64,000 nt of DNA from Chenopodium formosanum. Its lineage: Eukaryota; Streptophyta; Magnoliopsida; Caryophyllales; Amaranthaceae. Numbering within the stretch: the first letter of the stretch is position 1; each line of letters opens with the position of its first letter. Location: assembly GCA_024500155.1 (NCBI GenBank), contig CM044868.1, forward strand, positions 47,156,165-47,220,164. Direction: 5' to 3'. Position numbers and translations under genes: made by a program. A model generated the notes under the pieces. That model did no database searches. It saw only the letters and a list, made by a program, of their open reading frames with translations, and was not told where the DNA came from. Positions 11,040-22,862 of the stretch are shown here, piece after piece.

Positions 11040-12149
11040 CCTTCTTAAGATATAAAAAAGAAATCATTTAAGGAACATACCGAGAGGATCAACTCTCGAA
11101 TGCGCCTAGTAGTAACATCTGCACTGTGACGGCCTCCCCAACCGGCAGGACCAGGGAACTCACGAGGTGAAGGTCTCGCCGACACAAGAGGTACAAAGTA
11201 CTCGTAGAACCAGATCTATAAAGATAAAGAAATGTCAACAAATGCCAATATAGATCTAGAGCTAACTTTAAAAAAGAAATAAAGTGTACCTTTACAACTT
11301 TCCAAAAGCTAGAAAGTGCGATGTCTCCCTCGAAGGGGCTATGATGACTAGCAAGTCGCAGTCCGACTAGGAAGTCTGCGTAGGCCAAGCTTGCCCAATC
11401 ATACGATCGAGTAGTAGGAAGGTGTCAAAGAGCAAGCAGGTAGTAGAGTAGCACTCAACTACCTCTGTTAGGTGAAAAGGTCCCTGACAACACGATAAGA
11501 GAAAAAATGCGCATCCTCTGCTCTGGGTGGTCGCATTGTCCTGAAAGGCCGTCGCAAGTGTGGTCCGGAGAATGCATCTAGTGCTAAGCTGCGTCGGAAC
11601 AACCTCAGCACGAGCCCAAATAGTGATAGGGTCCAATAGCTCCAGTACCTCTGGAGAAAAGACGGTGATCTCCCGTCGAAAGGAAGCGGGACTGAAGTGA
11701 ACTTCAATCCCGTAGTGAGACTGAAGTCAGTAGGGGCAATAATCATCTCACCTCAAGGAAAATGGAAGGTGTTGGTGGTGTCCTAAAAGCACTCCACCAA
11801 AGCTCGGACTACGTAGTGGCTCTGTCCGAAAAAAGTACATAGCCTGAGTGGCTCGCAGCAAAGGAGTCAAGCCACATGACTCCCACAGGAGGCACAGACC
11901 GTTATGGTCACGGAAGTATGTATCTTACAAAGAGTCAATGGTCGTGTTGCCAGAACCATGGCTACAGACCCTCCTACTGTGAATACCTCGTCGGACACGC
12001 TTTGAAATGTGGAACTCAGGCGCGAAATATAGAGTGCGCTCGTCCCACTCTGGAAACCTCCCTAGAGAAGAAGAGGTCCCTACACCACCGTCAACGGGAT
12101 CGTTCTCCTGATGAGCCTCTCGAGAACGAGAACCCGAACGAGATTTCAA
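11040..12149 (-). pseudogene. Plant mobile domain (PMD, aminotransferase-like) gene remnant
   Basis: Reading the minus strand, fragments typical of the plant mobile domain occur in order: ALVECF then DTTNTFHFP, GEMIIAPTDFSLTTGLKF, YDWASLAYADFLVGLR, then, after what looks like an intron (about 11221-11290, GTACAC to ATAG), WFYEYFVPLVSARPSP and ADVTTRRIRELI. Two in-frame stops (11783-11785 and 11753-11755) and frame changes show it is decayed. The second stop falls where family members have W in an FPWGE motif. PMD proteins are domesticated from, or carried by, plant transposons; some (MAIN/MAIL) act in genome silencing. The 3' end is cut by the Tat LTR at 10953 and the 5' end by the LINE. Family recall is from memory, not a search. 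Confidence 0.6.
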
Positions 12150-12720
12150 TACTTATTTCAAGTACTCCGAATATGTTGATTATGGGTGATATAAATCAAT
12201 TAGAATATTATAGTCACAAATTAGGGGGGGTCATCTTTGATAAGGGGGTTGGATGTATTTTTGGATTGGAGATTCCAAACTAATCTTTTAGAAGTTCCAT
12301 TTACGGGGCCAAGATACACTTGGTCAAACAAAAGATTGGGATTAGATTTGATCATGGAACGATTGGATCGGGCATATTCTTCTTCGCAATAGTTTAATGA
12401 TTTTCCGGATGGGAGAGTCACTCATGAACCTATTACGGTGTCGGATCATGCATCAATAATTTATGATTCGGACAATAGGTTATCAAAATCTAATAGGCCG
12501 TACCAAATTGAGACTTAGTGCTTGGTCTTCCCGGAGATTAAGACTTTTATTGGTGAAGCTTGGGGTGTTCAATGTTCGGGGTCAGTCATGTACAAATTTC
12601 AACAGCGGTCGAAGTGGCTACGGGACAGGATCAAAAGATGGTGTTTGGATAATAAGAAAGTGTGGGGTATAAACTGGAGGAGGTACTCTACTGAACTTCA
12701 TGACCAAGGGGTGGAATAAC
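12150..12720 (+). pseudogene. LINE endonuclease domain remnant
   Basis: Translated pieces show the C-terminal half of an APE-type endonuclease: LIMGDINQLEYYSHKLGG, PFTGPRYTWSNKRLG, IMERLDRAYSS and ITVSDHASIIYDSDNR. The N-terminal half is missing. Stops and frame changes (for example after AYSSSQ near 12391 and after PYQIET near 12516) break it. It leads into the linker ahead of the reverse transcriptase. Confidence 0.75.
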
Positions 12721-14345
12721 TACTCTGGAGCAAGGTCATAGCTATATTACTGCAATTAATGAGACTATCGGTAAGAGTGGTTTGGAGTTTAAATATTAGC
12801 AACAAAGAATGAAGGACAGGTGGATCAAGGAAGGTGATATGTCTTCCAAAATGATGTATGGTAGAGTGAAGCAACACAAACAACGGAGGGAGATTGTTAC
12901 CTTAAGGAAGGAGGATGAAGTTTAGGTTCATGGTCGGAAGAATTTAGAACAACTCATTCGGGATACTTTGAGGGAGGTATATAATCCACCGATGGTTTCT
13001 GTTGACATTATGATTGATAAGGTTGATTTGGTGCTAAGGGATTTGGATCTACCTTCTATTGCACCGGAGGATGCATCTTTATTAATACCACCGTTCTCGC
13101 ACCAATAGATATGGAAAGCGATGTTCTCTATTCATAATTTAAAGGCGCCAGGGTAGGATGGCTATATAGCAAAAAAAATTCACCGGCACTGGGAGGTGGT
13201 GGGCAGCTCGGTTGTGGAGTCGATACAGTCCTTTTTCTTTACAGGGCATCTTTTAAAGGAATTTAATGCCTCCCTTCTTGTTATGATTCCAAAATTTGAT
13301 TGTCCGGAACTGCCAACATAGTTTCGAACGATTAATTTATGCAATACTATCTACAAATGCATAGCTAAATGTATGGTTAATAGAATGAAAACGTTTTTGC
13401 CTAGTCTAATTTCAGAATATCAGCATGCTTTTGTGCCAGGTAGATATATAGAGGATAATGTGATGCTGAGCCATGAGTTATTGCATCTGGTTAATACTAG
13501 TAATGGAGATTCTACCAAAGCTGTGATAAAGTTGGATATGTCTAAAGCTTATGATCGTGTGAACTGGACTTTCCTCTTGAGGGTTCTTATGGCATATGGT
13601 TTCCCAGGGGTTTGGATACAATGGGTTTCAGAATGTATCTCAACTGTCTCATACAAGATCCTTATTAATGGTCAGGTCTCGGAGATGTTCAAGCCAGATT
13701 GTGGTTTGCGGCAAGGGGATCCACTCTCACCGTATCTTTTCTTATTCTGCATGGATATTTTATCACGAATGTTTTAAGTGGCGAAAGATATTAACCTGAT
13801 TAAAGGGCTTCGGGTTACCCGTCGATCGCCTTCTATTTCACATTTGTTTTTTGCTAATGATGCAATGGTTTTCTTTCATGCAACTCTGGAGTCTTGCAAA
13901 AATGTGGTGGATATCCTCGAGAGCTTCGGGGACATCTCGGGGCAACAGCTCAACTTGAGTAAATCCTTTGTCAAATTTAGCAAGCTAGCTCGAATGGAAG
14001 AAATGGAGGGTCTTAAGGTAGTGTTGAACATTGGTCAAGTACAGGTACTGGATAGACATTTGGGTGCTCCAATTGACTTTACGACAAGGAAAATTGACAC
14101 TTTCAAGTACTTGGTGGACAAGGTTGCTGCTAGAATACTCTCTTGGGCGGCTCTCAACTTGTCACAATCGGTAAAATTAATCTTGATTAACAATGTTCTC
14201 ATTAGCATTTCTTCTCATGTGATGAAAGGTTTCAAGTTTCCAATCTCGATTACAAATAGAATTAACTCTTTGATTGCTAGGTTTTTGTGGGGTTCGAGGG
14301 TAGAAAAGGGAATGCATTGGGTAAAAAGGGAGATTATTCAATGAC
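12721..14345 (+). pseudogene. LINE reverse transcriptase domain remnant
   Basis: The palm is recognisable: AFVPGRYIEDNVMLSHE (about 13425), KAVIKLDMSKAYDRVNW (about 13520), CGLRQGDPLSPYLFLF (about 13700) and HLFFANDAMVFF (about 13840). The catalytic FADD is FAND here, so one metal-binding aspartate is replaced. A stop at 13775-13777 separates two open pieces (13373-13777 and 13778-14344). The thumb/connection segment LNLSKSFVKFSKL follows. The enzyme cannot be functional as it stands. Confidence 0.85.
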
Positions 14346-15860
14346 CGAAAGGAATGGGAGGCCTAGGCATAAGGTCTATGGTCTGTTTAAATGATGCTCT
14401 TTTGTTTAAACAGGTGACCCGGATGCATTGTCACCCCCAGGCTCGCTCTCTTGATCCTATTCATGAGTGTCCTCTATGTGTAGGAGGTGCTAGATCGTAT
14501 CTTCGTGGTAATGCTTCTTGGGGTAGACAGGGTCTTTTTAATGTGGCAAATAAATGGTCGGAGGGTATCATTGGAAGATAGGCAATGGTGAATGGGTAAA
14601 AGTTGCAAATATGAGATGGGTGCAAGGCTCAACTCCTATTTTTAAATCGAGCCATCTGCTACGGGGGTTGGTTCGGGGAAAGTGAAAGACTTGATTTCCC
14701 TAGAAACAAGATCTTGGAACGCTGCTATCATCAGGGAAAGGTTAGAATGGAGTACTGCCCATGAAATTTTAGAAATGGAGCTGCCTGGGAACGAGGAGGA
14801 GGATGTGCTTTATTGGGGGGGGGCATCCGCCTGGAATCTACACTATTAAGACGGGTTATGCCTTTCTAATGAACAACTTTCTGCAACAAGATGTTTTCTC
14901 TGACACTAATTTTTTCAGGATATTATGGAAGCTCAATATTCCACCAAAGTGGAGCTTGTTTCTCTGGAAGCTAGTCATGAATGGGTTGGCTGTCAAGTTC
15001 AACCTAGTCAAAAAAGGGATAGATATACATGTTTATTGTGATTCTTGTGGTATGGCAGAGGAAGACCAACAACATCTTTTTAGGATGTGCTCTTTTGCGA
15101 GGTATGCTTGGGCAGACTATTCTTTGAATATCTCGTCTGAAATTGATTAATCTACTCCTTTTGGACATTGGAATTAGAATTATATCCTGCTTTTTCATAG
15201 CGAGGATGGAAAAAGAAGTGAACGAGTAGGGACCTTTACAGGGGTCCTTTGGAGTCTCTTGTTGACTAGAAATGGGAGGATCTTCAGTAATCACGGAGGA
15301 TATCTCACGGATTTGTTTAGAAACTACAATATGGCGATGCAGCAATTATCTGTTTGGCAAAGAGTGGGTGAGGGGCTGGGGTCAATGACAAGGTAAGTGT
15401 CGATAGTGGCGCACCGCCAGGTTTTGAAAGGGTGAACATTGGTTGCAAAAGGGAAGATATTAATCACCCAACAGATGCTAGATTGGAGGTAACTATATTG
15501 GCTGATGGCACCTTGCAAAAGCGAAATAGGATGGTGGGTACAGGATGGGCATATTCAAAAGACCAAATAACCTATATGGAAGGCGGTGGAACCTATGGAA
15601 AAGCCCACTCTTCTCTACATGCGGAAGTTATGGCATGTGTAGCTGCGCTAAAGTGGGCAGAAGTGAAAGGATACTAGAAAATTCTTTTGTTCACCGACTC
15701 GTTGGCCCTTATCCATTTAATCCAACATCCTAAACGGTGGGAAATGAGGCTCATGTGGACGACGCAAGAGCCGCTTCATGTGGGACGACAGTTTACAACT
15801 GTTGTTTACAACTTGCATCATTTGGAAAGTTTAAAGAGAACAGGTTGCTAAGGCTCATGA
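14346..15860 (+). pseudogene. LINE zinc-binding (zf-RVT) and RNase H domain remnants
   Basis: At 14803-15150 the frame gives LWKLNIPPKWSLFLWKL and CDSCGMAEEDQQHLF, the zinc-binding reverse-transcriptase domain. At about 15432-15840 an RNase H (RVT_3 type) follows with LHAEVMACVAALKWAEVKGY and, after a stop at 15675-15677, LLFTDSLALIHL. A C-terminal RNase H is known in several plant LINE lineages. Stops and frame changes throughout show decay. Confidence 0.8.
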
Positions 15861-15939
15861 CATTGCGAATAGTTGTAGGGTCAATTTACGTAGCTTTAAT
15901 GTTTAGTTTTGTTTATTTTTCACTACTACAAAAATGGGC

Positions 15940-16205
15940 AAAGAGACCCGTTGAAATATGCTTGAGAGACCATCTCTGGACGGGTCTCTATCTCAAGGGT
16001 CTCTTTGATTAAGAGACCCTTTCTCGTGAGGGGTCTTTTTGTGCGAACAAAGAGACCCGTTGTCACTGACAACGGGTCTGTTATTTACGCGATGAGATTG
16101 ATAGTTTCGAAGAGAAAGAGACTCGTTGTTTGATGTAAGGGGTCTGTTTAATTGTATGAAACATACCTGTCAAGTCAAATAACGGGTCTCTTTGTTGTTT
16201 ATATT
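15940..16205. repeat. Left subterminal repeat region of the CACTA element
   Basis: AAGAGACCCGTTG and its inverse CAACGGGTCTCTT recur about eight times, some as back-to-back inverted pairs (for example 16060-16080). In CACTA elements such repeats bind the element's DNA-binding protein. The right-hand counterpart is at about 17550-17705. Confidence 0.8.
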
Positions 16206-16741
16206 TTGAAAAAAAAAATATTTTTTTATTTTTTTTTGCGGTTTGCAATTTAATTAATTTTGTTTTTATGCTCTATACAAATTGGCAGAATTGAGGAGCA
16301 AAATTATACAGAGTAAATTAGTACGAGTATTGTATACTTAATTTGTACACTTAATTTGTATGTAACATGCAAATTACACTTCAAATTGATAAGGTGAAAA
16401 AAATAAAAATCAATGAACATAAAATCCCAACAAAAAATTGTTTGAATTTATTGAAATTTACAATTACCATTGCATTAATTAGCTAGACTTGAGTACTCCA
16501 TTTGTGCTACCTTCTTTGTTTGGTTGTAACGACATCAAGTAGATCTGACAAAATAAAATTAAAATAATGAATGTTTATAATTGAGAATTCCACTAGAAAT
16601 TTACATTCAGCAAAGAAAAAACAAAGTAAATGAGATAAGAACAACAAATTTAAAGTGTAAATATAAAATTTAATTGAAAAACATACAAACAGGAGAAAAA
16701 AGGAGTATTAGTCATTAAAGCTTCTTTGAGATTTCGACTCA

Positions 16742-17190
16742 CAAATCGCTTCGAACAACATACTTGCTAGTCTTAGCTATTAAATCAGCCACAACTACAT
16801 AATCAAAGCAGAAATAAAATTCAAAATTCCAGAAAAAAAAAATAGAAAAATCAATTGAAACTACATAACCTTACATAAAATCAACGACAAACTAAAAACT
16901 TAGAAAATTCAAAATTCCAGAAAAAAATCAATTGAAACTCGTAGAATTATAAACAAATAATTTCAAATCGCTTCGGAACAACATACTTGCTAGTCTTAGC
17001 TACTAAATCAGCCACAACTACATAATCAAAGCAAAAAATTCAAAATTCCAGAAAAAAAAAAAACAGAAAAATCAATTGAAACTACACAACCTTACATAAA
17101 TCAATGACAAACTAAAAACCTAGAAAATTCCAGAAAAAAAAAACAGAAAAATAATTGAAACTCATAGAATTATAAACAAATAATTTCATA
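16742..17190. repeat. Tandem duplication (about 222-bp unit) inside the CACTA element
   Basis: The stretch starting AATCGCTTCGAACAACATAC near 16744 is repeated from near 16966 with a few differences and different A-run lengths. No coding potential is seen. Confidence 0.75.
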
Positions 17191-17757
17191 TATAATCTCG
17201 TTGAGAGACAGATTCAAATTGTGAAACGAGCACAAAGAGGAGAGAGACGCGAGCATCGAAAGCCGACATGGTTGGGCGCTGCTGCAGTTTCGAAGGAGGA
17301 GAACAAAGCATGGAGAAATTATTTAAGCTATGATTGATGGTGATGAAATTAAATGAGGAGGCGAGGAGGAGGTGGAAGCGACCACCGACACTAAGAAGGA
17401 GGCCGGCGGAAGCAGCAGTTTATGCTCCAAGAGAAAAAAAAAATTAGAGGAGAGAGAAAGGAAAAGGAAAGCGGCGTGATGGGAAATGGGGAATATGAAG
17501 ATAAAGAAATAGGGTTTTGCTATCAATCCTTTAAGTGGTGGGCCATGACACATATAAGAGACCCGTTAAGTCAATTAAGGGTCTCTTATTTTTTTCCCTC
17601 CATTTTTTGGTGGGCCCTTTGATACATAAGAGACCCGTTATCTCTAATATCAGATCTATTATATTAAAGAGAGTCGTTGAATTAATTAACGGGTCTTTTA
17701 TTATAGGTTCCTTTGACCATTTTTGTAGTAGTGTTTGTTGTTGTCAAAAAAAAAAAA

Positions 17758-18889
17758 TCTTTCTCTCTCTCTTTTCTTTTTCTAAACCTTCCTTATTTCA
17801 AATTCCTCACTCATTAGTCCTAAAAACACCTAGCCAAGTTTGAAGTTGCCTTCTCCCTAGACGTGAAAGGTTTGATATATCTCAGGGTTTGGTCCCAAAT
17901 CTCTATTATTATTCCTTAATTTAATTGTTTTGTTTATACTTTTCCTTGAACTTATTAACGTGTGTATTTTGTTATTAGAAAGAGGTACGAGGCATCGAAG
18001 TATGTACTTTAATTGTTTTATTGATCTTTTGATATAGAAATCATGTTTAGATTATTTTATTGATTCTTAGTATCATGTTAGGATGCATTTATTACTTCCT
18101 AGTACCATATTTAGGGTTAAATAATATTTCTAATATCATGTACGTTTCTATGATGCTTCCTATTTTTTCCTTCTATCAAGTTAGTATCATGTTAGGGCTA
18201 AAACTTTGATTTTTATTGTTTAGTGACATGCTAGGGTTTGTTATTAATCTTGTTAGTATCATGCCTAGGATCTTGCTAATAATATTATGCTTTAAAGTGA
18301 TTATTTTAATTATGATTGTTATTATAATTATTGTAATTATTATGATTATGATTGATATTATGTTGCTTGATTTATATTATTTATTGTAATTGCTTGATCA
18401 CGCCTTTTATACATGTTTAAAGGGAATTTGTACTTGTAATCACGCTTAATAAGATAATTAATAGTCTTATTTAGGCTAATATGATTATAATTCAAGTGAT
18501 CACTAAAATAGTTTTGTTTGTGCATTAATATTCAACTAACACATAGATAAATAGCTTTAGGGTTAATCTATTGATTGCATGTTAGTCAGAAAGCGCACAT
18601 GAATACGAGAAGAATAAAGTAGAGGCCTATTTTTAGGGCAAGTTCAATCTCTTTTAGGTTGGATTTGTACCTTCATCCCCGAACTTCCAGTCATGATTCC
18701 AGACCTATTAGAGTTAACGATCTCATGGATCGTTAAGGGGTGTAACCTTCAGCCTGTGAACGGTTTACAAGTTCCTAAAACTTGTTGGCAACTCTTTTAC
18801 TCTAGCTTCCTTCCCTTTACACGCCACCATGTTTAAGTGTATGATCACAGTGGGGCACAAGTGTGGGATGGCTTGAAATATTCATTACA
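17758..18889 (+). repeat. Truncated Tat LTR (downstream part), plus strand
   Basis: From about 17800 it follows the minus strand of LTRs A and B: CCTAGACGTGAAAGG, GGTTTGGTCCCAAATCTC, ACGTGTGTATTTTGTTATTA, and the GGTTTACAAGTTCCT and CACAGTGGGG motifs, ending ATTACA at 18889. The U3 and TATA box are missing and no primer site follows. It abuts the LINE poly(A) on its left. Confidence 0.75.
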
Positions 18890-19417
18890 GTGTGTGACAA
18901 CCTATCACTGTGACTATCACACTTTTGTGTGCGGAAACAATACTATTACTACCTTCATTTTTCATTATAAATTATAAGAAATTGAGGTAGTATTCAACTC
19001 CTTCTATTTTGTAACTAAGGTAAAACATTTAACTTACAATTTGTTTTATAATAATTTCAATACTTTCTAATTTGATAAAAGTCTACTACTATTTCATTAT
19101 TTTTTTTTCCCCACTAACTTCATTTACCTAAATGTTTTATTATTTCTCTCCTACCAAGTACAAACCCAACTTAATAGTACTACTAATTCAGATTACTAGT
19201 TTTGTAATTATTTTCTCCTACTAAAAACTAATTATAACTAGAATAATTATAATTTATATTATAATATTTACCCTATATATTTCTAAAAACTTTGTACAAA
19301 TTCTACTATTGTAATAATTACATAACAGAGAGAGTGCCATTTAATTCATTAGTTATAAAATAAATAAATATGGAGCAAGTAAATTTCAAGTACTCCTTCC
19401 GTGTTTTTTTAGTGTTA
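18890..19417. other. AT-rich intergenic sequence
   Basis: I see no gene, structural RNA or recognisable repeat here. Confidence 0.4.
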
Positions 19418-19744
19418 GGTCCCGTTCTCTTCACCTTATTTTTGCTGAACTAAAATTATTTTTACTGAAACAAAATTATATTTGATGAACTTAAATTATT
19501 TTTACTGAACTTAAATTAATATTACTGAACTGAAATTACTTTTGCTGAACAAAAATTATTTTTATTGATTTTCTATTATAAATCTTCTTTAAGAAAACTG
19601 AATTTTACTACACTGAACCTATTTTTACTGAACTAAAATTATTTTTACTGAACTGAAATTAATTTTACTGAATTGAACTTATTTTTACTGAAATGAAATT
19701 ATTTTTACTTAATATTATTTTTTAAAGGTGAAGAGAACAGGGTC
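19418..19744. mobile_element. Tourist-like MITE 1
   Basis: The left end GGTCCCGTTCTCTTCACCTT pairs with the inverted right end AAGGTGAAGAGAACAGGGTC, flanked by TTA at 19415-19417 and 19745-19747. Inside are many degenerate copies of a TTTTTACTGAAC(T)AAAATTA unit. A 3-bp TTA/TAA duplication is typical of PIF/Harbinger MITEs. There is no ORF. Confidence 0.85.
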
Positions 19745-20066
19745 TTACAATTTGATCGACACATGATTTTAGGCAATTTAATGCCTTAAATTAAATAAGG
19801 AGTAAATGGGGTAGTTGGAAGATTAAAATTGTAAAAGAAAGATAGTGGGGTTAATATTTTATTAAAAAGTAATGAATGTGAGAGGAAAAAAAAAAAGTGG
19901 TAATGAACTTGGGTGGTGACTATGAGAGGAGAGAGATGTAATATTTTAATACTCTCTTTGTCTCAATTTGTTAAATCTATATACTATTTTGGGTGTTTCA
20001 AAAAGATCTACCCATATTGAATGTATTCCACCTTTAACTTAGTTTTTCTTATTTTATACATATTAA

Positions 20067-20282
20067 GAGCATGTTCACATTTACTTAATTTCAGTTTAGT
20101 TCAGTTTAGCTCCAATCAATTTAGTTCAATTCAGTTCAGCTCCAATCAGTTCAGTTCTGTTCAGCTCTAATTTCCCTTTCTTATAAAATATTCAGTTCAG
20201 TTCAGCTCCAATCAGTTCAGTTTATTTCAGCTCCAATCAGTTCAGTTCAGTTCAGTTCAGTTCAGTAAATGTGAACATGCCC
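20067..20282. mobile_element. Tourist-like MITE 2
   Basis: Ends are GAGCATGTTCACATTTACT and AGTAAATGTGAACATGCCC (inverted), flanked by TAA at 20064-20066 and 20283-20285. The interior is almost wholly TTCAG pentamers interrupted by CTCCAATCAG. Confidence 0.85.
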
Positions 20283-20845
20283 TAAATTTAGATTGGTTTA
20301 GTTAATTGATTATGAATTGATGACATGACTCTAAGTAAAGAAATTATTCCCTTGAATTATGCAATTATGTTTGATGGTTTTCTAAAAAAATCCAAACAAT
20401 TTAAATAAGGCAAAACTATTTATGAATTGTTTTTGACTTTAATGTTAGATTCCAAATATTCTTACTTTCTAATTTTATTTGATTGATTCCATATGGGACT
20501 TTCTCATTGAAACGGATGGAGTTTAGTTTTTTACCAAAAAAAAGTGTAATACTTATTAAAACACGTCGGGATTTAATAAGTACTCCCCCCATTTTTAAAT
20601 ACTTGCTCCATCTCTATTTTTTGCACTATTCATTTTTCCTAGTTTGACAAATGTTTGAGATTTATACATAAGAAAAAGAATAGTATTGTGGGTACTTGTT
20701 GGAATCATCTCAATGAATAGATTATTAATTTACAATTGTTAGAATTTATACTTAGTGGTAATTAAATATATTAGTGATCAAAGATTAACATCGGCATGCG
20801 TGTCCAAGAGAAATGGAGCAAGTATTAAAAAAAGGAGGGTACTAA

Positions 20846-21080
20846 GGGTCTGTTCTCATTGACTGAACTAAACTAAACTGAAATGAACTGAACTGATCTG
20901 AACTGAGCTGAGCTGAGCTGAGGTGAACTGAATTGAACTGAGCTGAACTGAACTGAATATTTTATTAGAGAATGAAATTAGAAGTTGAACTGAACTGAAC
21001 AGAGCTGAACTGAATTGAACTGAACTGAACAAAATTAAACTTAGCTGAACTGAACTGAATTGAATTGAAGAAAATAAACC
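20846..21080. mobile_element. Tourist-like MITE 3 (CTGAA-rich, decayed right end)
   Basis: The left end GGGTCTGTTCTCATTG resembles MITE 1. The interior is (CTGAA)n, the complement of the MITE 2 repeats. TAA flanks it at 20843-20845 and 21081-21083. The right terminal repeat matches only partly, so the boundary is less certain. Confidence 0.65.
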
Positions 21081-21083
21081 TAA

Positions 21084-21529
21084 CATTACCACACTCTAAT
21101 GTAGTGGCAACAGGCGTGCTGTTGATCCGCTTGGCGCTTGGTCATCCAAAGAGGGATAGGTGGGGACAAAAATCACCGGCATTAAGGATGACGCTATTTC
21201 CAGCTAATCTCTCAATTATACCCCGATAAAGTCTAACACTGGGCCTAACTAAAGTGTATGTACAATGTACCCTAACTCAACTGCTATTCTGCTAATTTCC
21301 CGATCTTCTCCTCTTTCTTCCATTTTTCAAGCTCACTTTTAGGCTGTAAATTTCATTTTTCTTTTTAGCATTCTTGCCCACCTACCAAATTTACATCAAA
21401 TAATTTCTTCCCTGTTAGTTATATTCGATCACACAAAAAAACTTCAATCAATGAAATAATTTATACTGTCACTATTTACAAATTGATTCAAGTCTGAAAT
21501 CCGCAAATTTAATTTCTTTAAATTTCATC
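21084..21529 (+). promoter_or_regulatory. Upstream region and 5' UTR of the reticulon-like gene
   Basis: The 446 bp before the start codon are less AT-rich than the flanks and contain a pyrimidine-rich stretch (about 21300-21370), as is common in plant 5' UTRs. I see no convincing TATA box. MITE 3 ends just upstream. Confidence 0.4.
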
Positions 21530-22774
21530 ATGGGATCATCTTCAGGTCGATTGTTTAATAGGCAGCGAACCATCCATGAATTCTTCGGAGGCGCGTTTGG
21601 TAACACTCAAATTCATTATTTTTTCTTGATATTTCAACTTATTTTGCATTTCATATTAATTTTTTTTTTTTATTTTTTTTTTTATTTTTTTTTTATGCTA
21701 AGCAGTAGCTGATGTGGTGTTATGGAGGCAAAGAAACATTACAATGGGAATATTAATACTAACATTAATAATTTGGTTGGTATTTGAGGAATCTGGGTAC
21801 ACTCTGTTATCTCTTATTTCTAGTATTTTGCTGCTGTTGATCACCATCTTATTTGTATGGTCCAAAGCTGCATCACTTTTGAACAGGTAACCAATCAAGC
21901 TGCATCTAATTTTGCCTGATTTTTTATTTTTTATTTTTTATTTTTTTTTATTTTGTTAATTGAAATGTTTGGTTGATTCAAGATTTATTGACTTCTCTCT
22001 TCTCTCTGTTATGTGAGCAATAAATCCTATGAACCAAAATAGTAGAATCAAGAATGAGCTTGAAATAGCCTGGGTTAGGCGCTATCCTTTGAGAGAAAAC
22101 GAGCCACTGGTTGAATAAATAATGCGCTCCTCTACCAAGATACGACAACCCGTTGGACCGATTGTGTGCAGCAAAAGACCCCGAACAAAATTATACCAGT
22201 ATTGCTTGGTATTAATTTAAGTAGGAATCTAATTAAGGAACGGAGATAGTATAGTTTTTCTGGTAAAGAATTTTGTGAGCTATCGTGGTTGGGTAAGTTG
22301 ACAGATTCAAATGGTTGTTAAAGTCAATGAAAGAGTATGGTGTTTGACTATCAAGATATAATTTTCGATTATTAAGATAATTATTCAAAATTTTCTGCTA
22401 CCACTTGAATTTACCATGCTAAATAAGCTGAACCTGCTCTTCAATTATGTATCATATGGGGCTATAGTAGTATATTAGTCTATATTATATTTCAAATATT
22501 ACAAAACTTCTAATAAAAAAACAAGTGGCATAAAGATAAAATAATAGTAGAATGAAGAATGAGTTTGGAATAGTCTGGGTCGTAGCACGCTAGGCGTTAT
22601 AGAGAAAACAGCCCACTGCAATGGTTGAATAAATTAATGCGCTCCTCTCTCAAGATACGACAACCCGTTGGATCGATTGTGTGCAGCAAAAGACCGCCGA
22701 ACCAAATTACACCAATGCTCCGTAATAATTATATATTATTGCTTGATATTAATTTAAGAGGAATTTTGTGTACT

Positions 22775-22862
<88 letters not shown>

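Larger units (their letters stand above)
15921..17733. mobile_element. Complete non-autonomous CACTA (EnSpm) element, 1813 bp
   Basis: The left end is CACTACTACAAAAATGG and the right end is its exact inverse, CCATTTTTGTAGTAGTG. It is flanked by TTT on both sides (15918-15920 and 17734-17736), the 3-bp duplication expected for CACTA elements, although the run of T on the left makes that weaker evidence. Subterminal repeats based on AGAGACCCGTT in both orientations fill about 200 bp inside each end. No transposase is present. It sits in the LINE 3' untranslated region only about 12 bp before the poly(A), so it is younger than the LINE. Confidence 0.93.
12150..17757 (+). mobile_element. Degenerate LINE (non-LTR retrotransposon), 5'-truncated, poly(A) tail
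   Basis: An ORF2 with endonuclease, reverse transcriptase, zinc-binding domain and RNase H remnants runs 12150-15860, followed by a 3' untranslated region and an A12 tail at 17746-17757. A CACTA element (15921-17733) interrupts the 3' untranslated region. The endonuclease lacks its N-terminus, consistent with 5' truncation. No target-site duplication was identified. Order and content match plant L1-type LINEs with a C-terminal RNase H. Confidence 0.85.
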
